Of a DNA stretch of 64,000 nt, positions 33,509-45,348 are shown in pieces. The notes beneath the pieces were generated by a model. It ran no database searches. It worked only from the letters and a program-made list of their open reading frames with translations, and had not been told where the DNA came from. A program made the position numbers and the translations under genes. Within the stretch, counting starts at the first letter, position 1. The number at the start of each line of letters is the position of its first letter. Location of the stretch: assembly GCF_000003195.3 (NCBI RefSeq), contig NC_012876.2, positions 41,011,725 to 41,075,724 of the forward strand. The letters run 5' to 3'. This DNA comes from Sorghum bicolor (taxonomy: Eukaryota; Streptophyta; Magnoliopsida; Poales; Poaceae).

Positions 33509-35162
33509 TGTTGGGCATTCTTAACGTCACTACCAAAAGTAGACTTAGTTTTCTAATTCTGATAACGGCGCCAAAAATGCCAAACCTATCCCTCATGCCA
33601 CTTAAGCCAAGTTGTCATCCCCAGCATGACATAAGAGACGCGGTATTGAAATACGCAATTGCTCTTCTGAATAAATAATAAATAAGGTCTGCAAGCGCAC
33701 AGATTAATACCGATGTAGCATTTTAATCGGGAAGTATTCCAGGTATCGTTATTTATATTTTTACCACTGGGAAGGGATTACTAAACATTAATGTTGATTA
33801 TAGAATGGAATATAGAATTGAGAATCTATCATTGCATGTATAATTGAGAACATTTATCTAACTCTTTCATACAGGGATAAGTGTCACATAAAAGATATAT
33901 AAGTATGAATGGTGACAAAGATAATTAATCTGATCAGCATAACTTAGCCACATAATAAATATGATAAGCACCTCAATAGATATTCTAGCAAGTCATTAGC
34001 ATGGAATTAGGACGAACTACAAGAATATTTCCTAAGTTATTCTTAACTATACAGTCTAGCATATCATAGTTAGAGCAAGTATACTTGGCAATCATTGCGA
34101 GACAGGACAACACCCATGCATAGTGATATTATCAAGGAATATGAGAAACATCGCAATCACTCCCCTGTAATAATGTTGCTCTACCAGCCCTATACACGAG
34201 AGGGGGACTATATAAGAATCAATGGAGCTGTCACTACCACAAACTACCCCGCGATCCGGCATATTGGGTACAATCGTAGATAAATATGGTATAGGCACCA
34301 CGCCTACACAATACTTATCATTTACCCACTGTACACATGGATAAATGCTATACGATCCTAAACATGTATATAATTCCAATCTAACTAAGCCAAGCATATA
34401 ACTATGATAAACTAAGAACAATATAATTGCGAATATAAACAAGTAGAGCAAAGTCATAATCAATATATTGAAGTAGAACAAAGTCATATTCATAATATTG
34501 AAGAACAAAGATGAACAATTGAAGAACAGTAGAGGAATTACCAAGAATCCTCTTGACAAATCCGGAAACCAATCGAAGATTGACTCCTTCTAGTTCTAAT
34601 CCTATGTAGCTATGCCAAACTAGAGATCTAATTGATGTGGTGGCTCTAGGGATTGATTAGAGGCTCCTTCTCCCAAGGTGAATAATGAATTAGGGGTCTG
34701 AGGTCCTCTCCTCTAGGGGCTTGGGGGGTCTGGTTATATAGTCCTTCCAAGTGAATATGGGCCGTTCGATCAAACTGACATTGATTGAACGGTTATCCTT
34801 GATCCTTTAGGTCGGTGTAGCATTATCTGCGAGATTGACTGTGATTGGCCCCGAGGCCAGGGCGAGCGCATAAGGGGGGAGGGCGGGCGCCCTGCCCCCG
34901 AGCCCGTCCGGTCTCCCGTTCGTTCCAGTGGCTTCTAGACTCTTCTAGATGTAGGATAATTGTGCGACACGTTAATATCTCTATGTAAACCCGACGTGTG
35001 GGCCTTTCTTCCATAATTCCTCATAACCCCCTGCAGAAATACACAAACACCAAAACTCGTGGAATTCTGTCAAATAAAACCCTAAGTCTGGATGTCGGTT
35101 GCATTTGGATCCTTTTCTTTGTTTATTTGATAATTATATTTGATACTTAAGGACCGTCAACA
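33509..35162 (-). repeat. F 5' LTR (1654 bp)
   Basis: Twin of 26909-28523, with the same internal PBS-like string at 33564-33580. It is slightly longer, mainly from a short segment near 34070-34130. actca (35163-35167) follows as TSD. Confidence 0.88.
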
Positions 35163-35363
35163 ACTCACTCACCCTCGAGGCAATCAAGGTCGCCCTAACC
35201 AAAGACTGAACGAAGGACACAGACTTAGGCAATAAAGGAAACAAAGCAGATTCAAGCATAAAAATCAACATATGTACAAGTCACAAGACCATTCAAACCA
35301 CAACGTTTACTTAAGACAAGTACTTTACAACGGGTCTAAGTACCCATAATAGGATCGCAGGCC
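35163..35363 (-). other. D sequence downstream of the antisense gene stop
   Basis: D's 3' region resumes after F. It reads as the 3' UTR of the antisense gene. Nothing else is recognised here. Confidence 0.45.
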
Positions 35364-36332
35364 TTAGTTCATGTCTCCGCCCTCACCACCATCATCCGCA
35401 CCTGAGCTAGTCTCGGGAGGAAGTACCTCTGGCTCGAACAGCCTCGCCAACCTTTCTCCAGGGACCTCTGCGTCGTCGATCAAGGCATGGAGCCTCTCCT
35501 CGTTTTCGGCGTCAGTCTTGGAAATGTCGGTGACGAAACCATGGGATACCACCTCCATGTCATAGGAGAAGCCCGAGCAGACGACCGGCATCGCTTGCTT
35601 CACCCCGGTATGAAGGGCGTCCCGCACTCGATCCCTCAGCGTAGCACCTAAGTAGCACAGCTGGTCGACCAGCGCGTCGCCTCGAGCCTCCTACCTTGAC
35701 TCGTCCGCAGGCTCAAGCTCCCAGGAGGCCGAGAGGTCGCTTATCGCAGTCCTTAGTCGACCGTTTAAACCATCCTCCCCCTCGAGTTCAGTCTTGGTGG
35801 AATGGGCCTCGATCTGGGCAACCAGAAGCTCATCCTTAAGCCCTACAAAGACCGACACAGGAAAGTTAGGCAGCACAAAAGATATACCTTGCAAAAGAAA
35901 CATGAAAGTGCAAGGAAGCTTACCACGAATCCTCTCTTCAAGAGTTGTGTTTTCGCCAACTAGATCGATGTTGGCCCTCTCGATCTCTTTGTAAGAGCGA
36001 GCCAGGTCAGTGTTGGCGGCCCATAAGTCCTCGATCATCTTACCCGCTTGTAAGACGGTTCCTTCCTTCTCCAGCAGCGTTCTATTCAGACGATCGACGT
36101 CGTCAGAGAGTTCACGAGAACGAGCTCGCTCCGCCTCGAGATCCTCACGGGCCTTCTTCCCAGCCTCCTCCGCGCTGCTCCGAGCAATCTCGCTCTTCAC
36201 GCACTCTGCCGTTAGCTCACGGTAAGCCTCTCGAGCAGAGGTGAGGTCCGACTTAACAAGGTTCTTCTCCTTGTCGAGCTCGGCGGCCGCACCTTTGTAA
36301 TGCGCGGCCTCTACTCGACCCTTGGACGCAGT

Positions 36333-37650
36333 TGTTGACGGTCCTTAAGTACCAAATATAATCAACAAATAAATAAAGAAAAAGATCCAAATGCAGCCAA
36401 CACCCAGACTTAGGGTTTTATCTGATAGAATTCTACGAGTTTTGGTGTTTGTCTATTTCTATAGGGGGTTATCAGGAAATATGAAGGAAAGGCCCACATG
36501 TCGGGTTTACATAGAGATATTAACGTGCCGCATAATTTTCTATCATCTAGAAGACTCCAAAAGCCACGGGAACGAATGGGAGGCCGATCGGGCCCAGGGG
36601 CAGGGCGCCCGCTCTCCCCCTTGGGCGCCCACCCTGCTACAGTGGCCAATCACGTTCAACCTCGCGGATTATGCTCCACCGACCTAAAGGATCAAGGATA
36701 ACCGTTCAATCAATGTCGGTTTGATCCAACGACCCAGATTCACTTGAGGGGACTGTATAAGCAGGCCCCCTGGCCCCTGGAGGAGGCACCCCTTGATCGC
36801 TATTCATTATTCATAGACAGAGCAAAAGCTAGGGTTTGGAGATGAGAGCTCTCCTCTCTTCTCTAAACTAAAGTAGATCTAGAGAGTAGCGAGATGGAGA
36901 GCGAGGGAGGATTGGAGCAGAGGCCGGCCTGTCGGTTCTTCCTCCGGTTGTACTTCGCCATGATCAAGCTCTAATCAAGCTTGCTCCTAGGATGACTCTG
37001 GTAATCTACTTCTATTTCATTATGCAATTACTATCCATGTATGTTCTGTTTCACAACTCTTTTGAGTACTTTAATCTATAGGACGCTATAGGTGAGAGGT
37101 GTAGTATAGGTGTAAGCGTGGTGCTTAGACCTAGATTACTTGTGGATATCCCCTGTCTAGCCAGATCGTGTGGTAGGCCACGTAGGTGACACTTACGTTG
37201 GTCCCATGTAGTCCACCTCCTGTTAGCAGGACTGGTAGGGTTTATTGGCCTATGGATAAGCATCCTTTGTGGTGAATTCTTATCACGTGGTTCGTCCTAG
37301 ACATAGACATACCCCTTTGAAGTAGATAAACCATAGTTATCCTCTCTATTCTCCTACCATCGCCTATATACTAGATCGCTCTACTCTCTATTCCCATATT
37401 ATCACCCATTGTTATCTTACCTTTAATATTGTTCTTATTCAATTCTACAATCTTTCCTATTTACACCTATCTATCTATCTTGGTTCTCCCGTTTCCCTGT
37501 GGCTACGATAAAACCATTAACCGGGTAAAAGCTACAATGGTATCCATGCGCTTGCAGATTTATCTATGTGCGTATAAATACCATAGTACACTCTAGTGCC
37601 ATACTGGGGATGAAAACCTAGTATTCAAGTGGTGTTAGCATGTGTCAACA
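36333..37650 (+). mobile_element. Solo LTR G (Athila-type, H-like)
   Basis: 1318 bp from TGTTGACGGTCC to GTGTCAACA, flanked by gcagt (36328-36332) and acagt (37651-37655), an aged 5-bp TSD. No internal region accompanies it. It is similar to the H LTRs in reverse orientation and contains the shared ~110-bp core (36400-36530) and a tataa at 36755-36759. It splits D's antisense gene. Confidence 0.87.
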
Positions 37651-38567
37651 ACAGTCTCCTCAGCCGATGTGGTCCGCTCCCTCAGCTGCGCGGCCTCTTC
37701 TATTGCCTTCTTCGAGGCCTCCTGAGCCTCAGCCAAGGCAGCCTCCATCTCCTTCTTCTCCTCCGCAGCCGCCAGGAGGTCCTTGTATGCCTGGACGAGC
37801 TTCTCCTGTGACTCAAGGAGTTGGTCCTTAAGGAGAGGGATCTGCTCCCAACCGCCTCTCGTTGCATAGATAAAGCCCGACATCAGGCGGGAGGTCTCTT
37901 TCAGATCTTGCGAACTGGTAGCCGACCAATAAGGATACAAAATTAGATACCTATGTAGCTAAGAACCAAAGATACTTATAAAGAAAGCTCACCCAAGCCC
38001 GTTGTTGACGATGTCCGACATCAAGCCCAGGATGTGCTTCATCCAAAGCCGGAGCTCCTCCAGATGCTCCCACTTTTCTGCTTCCTTCCGGTCATCCATA
38101 AAAATGTTGGGCTCTTCTGGGTTAGTGGAGGCTCGAAGACGGATCCGACCGGGCCCCAGTTCTCCATCTTCTCCTCCGTGCGCACCGTGACGCCCCGGAT
38201 AAGCTCCTGAACGGTCTCGAGCGAGCCTCCGTGGCGCAAGAATATGTCGATGAGAGAGGGAAACTGCCCGTCGTCGTCCACTGACCCCCAGGTCCCGGTC
38301 TTGTTGGTGCCAGCGCCGCAAGAAGTGCCGGCGTCGTCCTCCCCCTCGGCGCTGAGATCCTCCCACGGCCACCGATCTTGGAGGAACCCCAGGGCGATCC
38401 CATCGATACAGTACAGGGAGCCTTTGATTTTGGATTGAGGGTCCGCCGGCGTGCGCATGGCACATGCGATAGCCACGACGCCGTCCTCTCGCCCAGGCTC
38501 GGAAGGGATAGAAGCTGCCCCCCTGGACGGAGCCACGAAGGGGTCGGCGGACCATAGACCAGCAGTC

Positions 38568-38692
38568 CTTCCTCCCCGGCTTCGGGTCCTTGCGGCGACG
38601 GCAGTACTGGTTGGCGTGAGCTTCGCATTTCCTCCCCGGCTTCGGGTCCTTGCAGCGACGGCGATGCTGGCTGGCGTGGGCTTTGCGGTGGC
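38568..38692 (-). repeat. Tandem duplication (~62 bp) in D antisense gene
   Basis: ttcctccccggcttcgggtc plus the next ~42 bases occurs at about 38568 and again at about 38630 with a few substitutions. On the coding strand it repeats an Ala/Lys/Thr-rich segment. Confidence 0.8.
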
Positions 38693-41143
38693 TTTTCGTG
38701 CGGCTCCTCTAGCTGGTGGCCCTGCTGTTCCTGCTGTCATTGAAGCTCCAGCAGCTCCTGCTATCGGCACTGCTCCAACTCGTCCTCCAGCGATTCTCCC
38801 AGCCGCAGTTGTGGCTGCTCCTCCTGCAGCTATTGCCGCTACTCCTGCTCACGCTCTTCTTCTTCCTTCTTCCTCCTCTCCTCGACAGAGTGGAGCCCGA
38901 TGGGCCAAGACGCCCGCTTTGCGATAGGAGAGGCCTCGACCTCTTCACCCATGGTGCGAGCATCCTTTGAGATCAGATCGCCACCAGGCCCGCCACTGAT
39001 GGTGATGGGGTCGCATATACCGCCAGACTGGGGAGGCTTGGGGGCTCCCTCCTAACTTTGGAGGCGAGGCGTCTCGACTGGCCTCGGTGATGGCGGGGCG
39101 GTTCCAGAGACGTCACCCCCTCCAACGAAGGAGGCGGGGCCTCCTCGACATTCATTGAACGTCGAGGATTAGAGGAACCTTTTTGCACCCCAAGACAATA
39201 TGTTAGTCGCAGAGGAATTTGGCACAGGAATGACCCAACATCTATACCACGAAAAGAGGAATAAATCACTCACCCGAGCCTCCGGAGACTGCCCCACTTT
39301 GAGCTTCTTGGCCATCGAGGGTTGGGCCTGTTCCAATGGCCTCTTTAACCTGGGAGAAAGGGGAAATATATTAGGAAAGCCAAAACCAGAAAAGGGCGCA
39401 AGACACCGAGGAACAAGAACCGCAATGTAAAACCCTTACCCCACGGGAAGAACGACCCGCCTGCCAGTCCCTCGACCAACTGGCCTCGAGCCGCCCTGCG
39501 TTGAGACCCCGAGCTTCTCCTGAGCAGGCGCAGGCCTCGGCTTGACATCTCCCGCCTGGCGAGCGCCGGGACTAGGGCCCTCACGATCTCCCTCCCACTG
39601 ACTTGAGGCCGCCAGGGTGACGCGGCCACAGGTCAATGGCCCCGTCGCCATAGTCTTAACTCGGTGGCCCGCCCCAGACGCGGGAGGAGGTCGAGGCCGA
39701 GAAACGGCCCGACCCTGCGCGGGCGCAGGAGGGGTGTCGGCACGGGAACGATGTGATGAAGACTCCTTTTGCTGACCGTCGTGGGGACTGCTCGATGTCC
39801 TCTTAGGGGCCCCCATCTGCGGGGCGTCGACGTCGGCTCGAGACGGGCCCTCGAGGATTCTATCAAGACGAGCCACCATCCCCTCCGAATCGTCGCTGCC
39901 GTCGTCGCCCTCGTTGTCGTCATCCTCGTCGGGAGAGTCCTCCTCGGGCACCCCCCTCTGCCTTGATTTCGCTCGACGTGTCTCAAGCGCTTGTCGCTCA
40001 AGATTCTTTTTCTTTTCCTTCTTCTTTTCTAAGTCCTTTGTGGACTTTTGCTTCTCCGTGGACTCACGCCTCCTATCATGATCGGCGTCGTCCTCCTTTA
40101 CTGGAGGCCTCGAGGACCGAGCGTCGATTGATCCCTGTACGAGTAGGAATAAGTCCTAAGGAGAATCAAAAAAATCAACAATTGAAACAATGGCAAGGGG
40201 AAGGACTTACCAGGTCGATCGACCCCTCGTCAGGTCTCGTGGGGTAGCCATTGACGCGCTTAGGCTGAAAATCGCCTGCGACGGCCGCCCTGACTCTGGC
40301 AGCAACCTCGTCGTCCGCAGGCGCCTCGTTGGACATCCGACATGCCTCGAGGTCACGAGACGAAACGCCAGGTCTCATCTCGTCCATCCTCAGCGGTCGA
40401 GACATCTACGGGAGTACCCGTCGATGGTGGACAGCTGAAAGGACAAACGCGGCGGTCAGACCTTCCTCGCGCAGCTTCTTCAGGGCGTCGAGTATGGGGC
40501 AGAGCCAGGACTGGAGGGTCTTGACGACGCCGTAGTTCTAGTGGTCCAGACGCTCTGAGATCAAGCGCCCGGTATAGTCGGGGAAGAGGTCGTCGTCATT
40601 TCGCAGATAGAACCACTGGGTGTCCCACCCGGCGTGGTTCGACGTCAGCCCCACCGAAATATGCTCTCGAGGCTCCTCCGCCTTGATAGTCTTCTGCACC
40701 AGGTTGAGGCAGCCGGCCTGCACCAGTTTCCTCACCCCTGTAGCCCCACTAGATGCATGGAAGAGCTCGCACCAGTACAGGTGAAGCCACAGGTCCCAGT
40801 GCGGCATCATCCCTAGATAGCCTTCACACACCGCAGCGAAAATCACCGCGGCGGTGATGGCGTTAGGCGAGAAATGCTGGAGCTCCACACCGTAATGGTG
40901 GCAGAGCGCCCGCATGAAGCGACTCGGAGGAGAACCGAGGGCGTGACGATGGAACTTGGCGAAGGAGACCACGTACCCCTTGGGCAGTCTCGGCTCCCGG
41001 TGGTCCGCCGCCGGCGCGATCCACTCTGGCCGTGACGAGGAAACGCAGGGGCGCAGGAGTCCCTCCTTCTCGACCTCCAACAGCCGGCGCTCCGTCATCG
41101 ACGACGGGCGCCAGTCATCGGTGGCAACGAGTCTCACTGGCAT

Positions 41144-41685
41144 TTTGAGGGATGAAGGAAGGCGGCTCTGCTACTATGTGCTCGAGGGTGCGCACGCGCG
41201 TGGAGATGGCAAAGGAAGCAAAAGCAAGAACGATGGCGGAAGGCGGAAGGCTGGAAGACCCAACAATATTTATAGACGGCTAACCTCCAACGGGCAGATC
41301 TGGCGAATACGGTAACCTCCCTAGTAAATGCGCCGCCTAGCGGTCCTCATTGCTCTCACTGATAGGGCGCTACGAATTCCACGACGGCACAGTACCGCAA
41401 CGGCTCCCGCCTAAAAAGGCGCGCCCAACGGGCAGGAAAGTGAACCGCCGTGACCCTTCCTTCCCCTGTAAGATAAGGTACGTATGCTTTACGATAAAAA
41501 TCTCGAGGGATCACAGACTGGCCCGCTGAACGGGTTCGACAGTCGTCCTCGAGTACCGTAGTCTGGGATACCCGGCAAGAGTTCGAAAATGAGGCCTGCC
41601 TCGAGAACTCGCTGGGGATGTCCAAGGAAAGGGCAAAAGGGTCGAGAGGAATCCCCACGGAGGGAGGCAGCGAGCCGCTGGACTC
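41144..41685 (-). promoter_or_regulatory. Upstream region of D antisense gene with TATA box
   Basis: On the minus strand TATAAATA at 41274-41267 lies about 125 bp upstream of the ATG, followed by a pyrimidine-rich leader. This mirrors the arrangement in B (12351). The rest, up to the CACTA insertion at 41686, shows no ORF of note. Confidence 0.6.
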
Positions 41686-41695
41686 CACTACTAAG

Positions 41696-41950
41696 AATGT
41701 GAACATCAGTGACGATTTGCTCGTGACGCTAGCTACTGTCGTCATAGAATGGTATTTATCTATGACGAAATTTTTAGTATTGTCATAAGTACCCACGGAA
41801 GAAGATTTGCCCTAAAAATTTGTGACGAAAATGAAAGGAACGTCATAGAACAAGACAAGGAAATCGTCATAATCGTCATAGCTCGTTTCGCCCACCTAAT
41901 GACGAATAACATATTCGTTACAAGATCATTTTTGGTAGTCATGGTCCCAC
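41696..41950. repeat. CACTA subterminal repeats
   Basis: About ten short copies of tgacga or its reverse complement tcgtca, often extended to cgtcata or tatgacgaa, occur in both orientations. In En/Spm such clusters bind the element's TNPA-type protein; here this is inferred from position and repetition. Confidence 0.75.
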
Positions 41951-42119
41951 TCCACATCAACTTGGCACTGACGACCTCGGCCTTTTTTAGAAACACTTGA
42001 CGCGAAATAGTTGATGCCGTTGAGCTTTTTTTTGACTGATGAACTGGGCAGGGGCAAGTGGCCCGCACCTAGCTCGGCCAAACAGGGGCAATCAGCCTAC
42101 AGCGAGCAGCGTCTTTTTT

Positions 42120-42220
42120 TTGTTGGCCGGGCCCATCATGGATGACTTTGTTGGCCAGGCCCATCATGGATGATACAGCCAGCCCAGCCCGATCGGCCCA
42201 TCATGAATTACACAGCCAGC
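42120..42220 (+). repeat. Short tandem duplication in CACTA leader
   Basis: gttggccgggcccatcatgg and gttggccaggcccatcatgg occur 29 bp apart, with a third looser cggcccatcatgaa. Confidence 0.7.
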
Positions 42221-42274
42221 CCCCAATTCAGCTTTAAGAAAATAAATCGGGCGGCCTCCGACAAAAAAATTCTG

Positions 42275-42345
42275 CTCCCGTGAGCCTTCGAACCCACGAC
42301 CAGACAGACCACAAGTAGGAGCGCTACCACTAGGACTAAGTCATA
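42275..42345 (-). other. tRNA-like sequence in CACTA leader
   Basis: On the minus strand an A-box-like tagtggtagcgc (42332-42321) and a B-box ggttcgaaggc (42294-42284) are spaced as in tRNA genes, and the arm around ttcgaa can pair. No acceptor stem closes well. It may be a tRNA relic, a SINE head, or an internal Pol III promoter. Confidence 0.4.
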
Positions 42346-42863
42346 TTTGTTGTTTAGGTCTAGTATATATCCTATTTGTACATGCACTAGAGCCACCAGT
42401 GTACGTACACCCGTCGGTTTCCTGGATCGTTCACGGCCCGCATAAACACATGAACGCGAGGCTCAGGCACTTTTTTGTTGACCTAAATGCCTGGTCGCTT
42501 CGGACTTTCGCAGCACGCGTGGCAGCTGCGACAACGACGCAGCGGCAGAGGACCCCGACGACAACGCGACGGCGGAGGTGTGCCGCGACGACGACTTGGC
42601 GGCAGAGGCGTTCCGCAGCAACGGCGTTTACGACGCAGCAGCAGAGGTGTTCCTCACCTGTGTTGCGTCTGCAGAGCAGCACCGCCGTGCCATCACGTAC
42701 CGTGGGTAAAGTAGCGCCAGGGACGCGTAGCGAGGGCACAGCAGCGGCGGTGCGGGCAGACTACAAAGGTTTGGTTTTTAATTTCTATAATAAATTTTGT
42801 AGATACATGCATGTGTTCGATTTAGTAATGGATTTTTTTAAATTTTATTTATTGTGAAAGCAG

Positions 42864-43928
42864 ATGGATAGAAGTTGGGTTTACGAGAAACAATTCACAA
42901 CTGCATATGTGAAAGGAGTTGAAGAGTTCATGAAATTTGTTAGTGAAAGATACCCTGAAGATGCACACATTCGTTGTCCGTGTTGCCATTGTCTTAATCA
43001 TGTTATGCGACCTCAGCCTGAAGTAGAAACCCATATACACATTCATGGAATGTCAGCTACATACACGAGGTGGATCCATCATGGGGAGTCGGCAGATGCT
43101 GTGGTTGATGAGGGTACAAATCAGGAGTTTGAAGGACATGATCATGACTTTGGAATACATGTGGATGTGGACGACAATGTGGACGATGATGATCATGGAG
43201 TACCAGAGATGATAGGTGAACTGTATACAGCTGCAGAGGCTGATGGACAAAAGCCAACGTTTGCAAGGGTCATTGAAGATGCGAAGAAGGCACTTAGCCT
43301 GGGTTCTAGTCATTCCAAATTTTCTTTTATGGTGAGGTTATTGTATTTGAAGTCTCATTATCGAATCAACAATACAGCATTTTCCGCAATGATGAAGCTG
43401 ATGTCAGATGGATACCCTAAGAGTGAGTTGCCAAAATCATATGATGAGGCCAAGAAATATCTTAAAGAATTGGGCCTTGCATACGAGAACATCCACGTGT
43501 GCAAGAACAATTGTGTGTTGTTCCGGAAGAAACATGCTGAAGCGAATGTGTGCCCAGTATGCAAGGAGTCCAGGTGGAAAGATGAAACTAGGATGAAGCA
43601 GGTTCCACATAAGGTTTTGAGGCATTTTCCACTTTTGCCAATGTTGAAAAGAATTTTTGCTTCAAAACGAACTTCTAAGGAAACACAATGGCACAAGAAA
43701 GTGAGGAAGCCAGTCGCCAATGTGATGAGCCATCCAGCTGATGGGGAAGCTTGGAAGGATTTTGACAGGCGAGATCCAGCTTTTGCAAATGATCCGAGGA
43801 ACCTGAGGCTTGCCTTAGCTACCGATGGATTCAATCCATTTGGCAACATGAGTACCCAATATAGTATGTGGCCAGTGCTTCTATCGAACGAGACCAGTAA
43901 CCCTAACCGCGTTCACCCCGCTTTATGA
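42864..43928 (+). pseudogene. CACTA TNP2-like transposase, N-terminal part
   Basis: The ATG at 42864 directly follows a likely splice acceptor (gaaagcag). Residues 1-75 match the transposase-associated domain (SWVYEKQF, YVKGVEEFM, HIRCPCCHC with Cys/His pairs). An acidic linker follows, then the start of the Transposase_21 (TNP2) domain: HVCKNNCVLFRKK, CPVCKESRW, DFDRRDPAFANDPRN, LALATDGFNPFGNMS. Homology ends at WPVLL (43878); the last 16 codons to 43928 are read-through into D. The catalytic remainder is absent, so no active transposase is made. Confidence 0.87.
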
Positions 43929-44014
43929 GAACGCCTCCGGGTACCGCTGACCCCCTCGAACGGGGCACAGGTTCTCACTTGGATTACCCGATAGGAGCTT
44001 GACCTAGGGTAGGT
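43879..44014 (+). other. D 3' region between CACTA fragment and H
   Basis: Short noncoding D segment ending in taggt (44010-44014), the left TSD copy of H. It is continuous with 52099 onward. Confidence 0.6.
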
Positions 44015-45348
44015 TGTTGACACTTGCTAACACCACTTGAATACTAGGTTGTCATCCCCTGCATGGCACTAGAGTATACTATGGTATTTATACGCACACA
44101 GATAAATCCGCAAGCGCACGGATACCATTGTAGCTTTTACCCGGTTAAATGTTTTATCGTATCCACAGGGAAACGGGAGAACTGATCTATGCTCTAACTT
44201 AACCTAGATAGATAGATAGGTGTAAATAGGAAAGATGGTAGAATTGAATAAGAACAATATTAAAGGTAAGATAACAATGGGTGATAATATGGGAATAGAG
44301 AGTAGAGCAATTTAATATATGGGCGATGGTAGGAGAATAGAGAGGATAACTATGGTTTCTCTACTTCAAAGGGGTATGTCTATGTCTGGGATGAACCACG
44401 TGATAAGAATACAGCACAAAGGATGCTTATCCATAGGCCGATAAACCATACTAGTCCTGCTAACAGGAGGTGGACTACATGGGACCAACGTAACTGTCAC
44501 CTACGCGGCCTACCACACGATCCAGCTAGACAGGAGACAAGTAATCTAGGCCTAAGCACCACGCTTACGCCTATACTACAACTCTCACCTATAGCGTCCT
44601 ATAGATTAAAGTACTCAAAAGAGTTGTGAACCAGAACATACATGGATAGTAATTGCATAATAGAATAAAAGTAGATTACCAGAGTCATCCCACGAGCAAG
44701 CTTGATTAGAGCTTGATCATGGCGAAGTACAACCGGAGGAAGAACCGACAGGCCGGCCTCTCCTCCAATCCTCCCTCGCTCTCCATCTCGCTACTATCTA
44801 GATCTACTCTAGTTTAGAGATGAGAGGAGAGCTCTCATCTCCAAACCCTAGCTTTTGCTCTATCTATGAATAAAGAATAGGGATCAAGGGGTGCCTCCTC
44901 CAGGGGCCAGGGGGTCTGCTTATATAATCCCCGCAAGTGAATCTGGACCGTCGGATCAAACCGACATTGATTGAACGGTTATTCTTGATCCTTTAGGTCG
45001 GTGGAGCATAATCCGCGAGGTTGAACGTGATTAGCCACTGTAGCAGGGTGGGCGCCCAAGGGCGGAGGGTGGGCGCCCTGCCCCCGAGCCCGCTCGGCCT
45101 CCCGTTCGTTATCGTGGCTTCTGGAGTCTTCTAGATGATAGAAAATTGCGCGGCACGTTAATATCTCTATGTAAACCGGACATGTGGGCCTTTCCTCCAT
45201 ATTTCCTGATAACCCCCTACAGAAATAGACAAACACCAAAACTCGTAGAATTCTGTCAGATAAAACCCTAAGTCTGGGTGTTGGTTGCATTTGGATCCTT
45301 TTCTTTCTTTATTTGATGATTAAATTTGGTACTTAAGGACCATCAACA
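44015..45348 (-). repeat. H 3' LTR (1334 bp)
   Basis: Twin of 50780-52098. Termini TGTTGATGGTCC...GTGTCAACA on the minus strand. A TATA box (tatataag, minus strand) lies at 44926-44919. Confidence 0.9.

Larger units (their letters stand above)
26909..35162 (-). mobile_element. Element F: non-autonomous Athila-type retrotransposon with gag and two protease domains
   Basis: 8.25 kb on the minus strand. It has a 5' LTR (33509-35162), a PBS (33483-33500), gag, two tandem retropepsin domains, a ~2.1-kb noncoding 3' region, a polypurine tract and a 3' LTR (26909-28523). No RT, RNase H or integrase homology is seen, and the space between the last coding domain (30846) and the 3' LTR is too poor in ORFs to hide it. 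It must depend on an autonomous Athila partner such as E. It is inserted in D downstream of pol. Confidence 0.88.
35364..41143 (-). pseudogene. D antisense gene: Transposase_28-like protein, multi-exon, disrupted
   Basis: ATG 41143. Exon 1 (41143-40211) holds the domain known as Transposase_28 or putative gypsy-type transposon protein: YVVSFAKFHRHALGSPPSRFM, HHYGVELQHFSPNAI and YLGMMPHWDLWLHLY. A TAG near 40540 replaces a probable Trp. Introns with GT-AG ends are visible at 40210-40135, 39439-39350, 39273-39179, about 37925-37995 (acceptor ctaccag) and about 35925-35840 (donor gtaagctt, acceptor tgtag). Exon 2 is Lys-rich then acidic (SPDEDDDNEGDDGSDDSEG). The last exons encode a coiled coil ending at TGA/TAG before 35364. 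The frame does not join cleanly at 39178, so an indel is likely there. Solo LTR G interrupts it at 36333-37650. It runs opposite to D pol. Function is unknown. Confidence 0.72.
41686..43878 (+). mobile_element. CACTA (En/Spm) transposon, 3' truncated
   Basis: It starts CACTACTAAGAA, the terminal motif of CACTA elements. Subterminal short repeats (41696-41950), a GC-rich leader and the first part of a TNP2-like transposase follow. The right end is lost: TNP2 homology stops at WPVLL (43878), D-like sequence resumes, and no TAGTG end or 3-bp TSD partner is found. Confidence 0.85.

Noticed and set aside
38122..38927. 158- and 168-codon ORFs on both strands in the D antisense gene
   Set aside because: Low-complexity Ala/Pro/Arg shadows of coding and duplicated sequence; no independent support.
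41686..43878. A complete CACTA element with right terminus
   Set aside because: No TAGTG end, no inverted terminus and no 3-bp duplication on the right; TNP2 homology stops abruptly.
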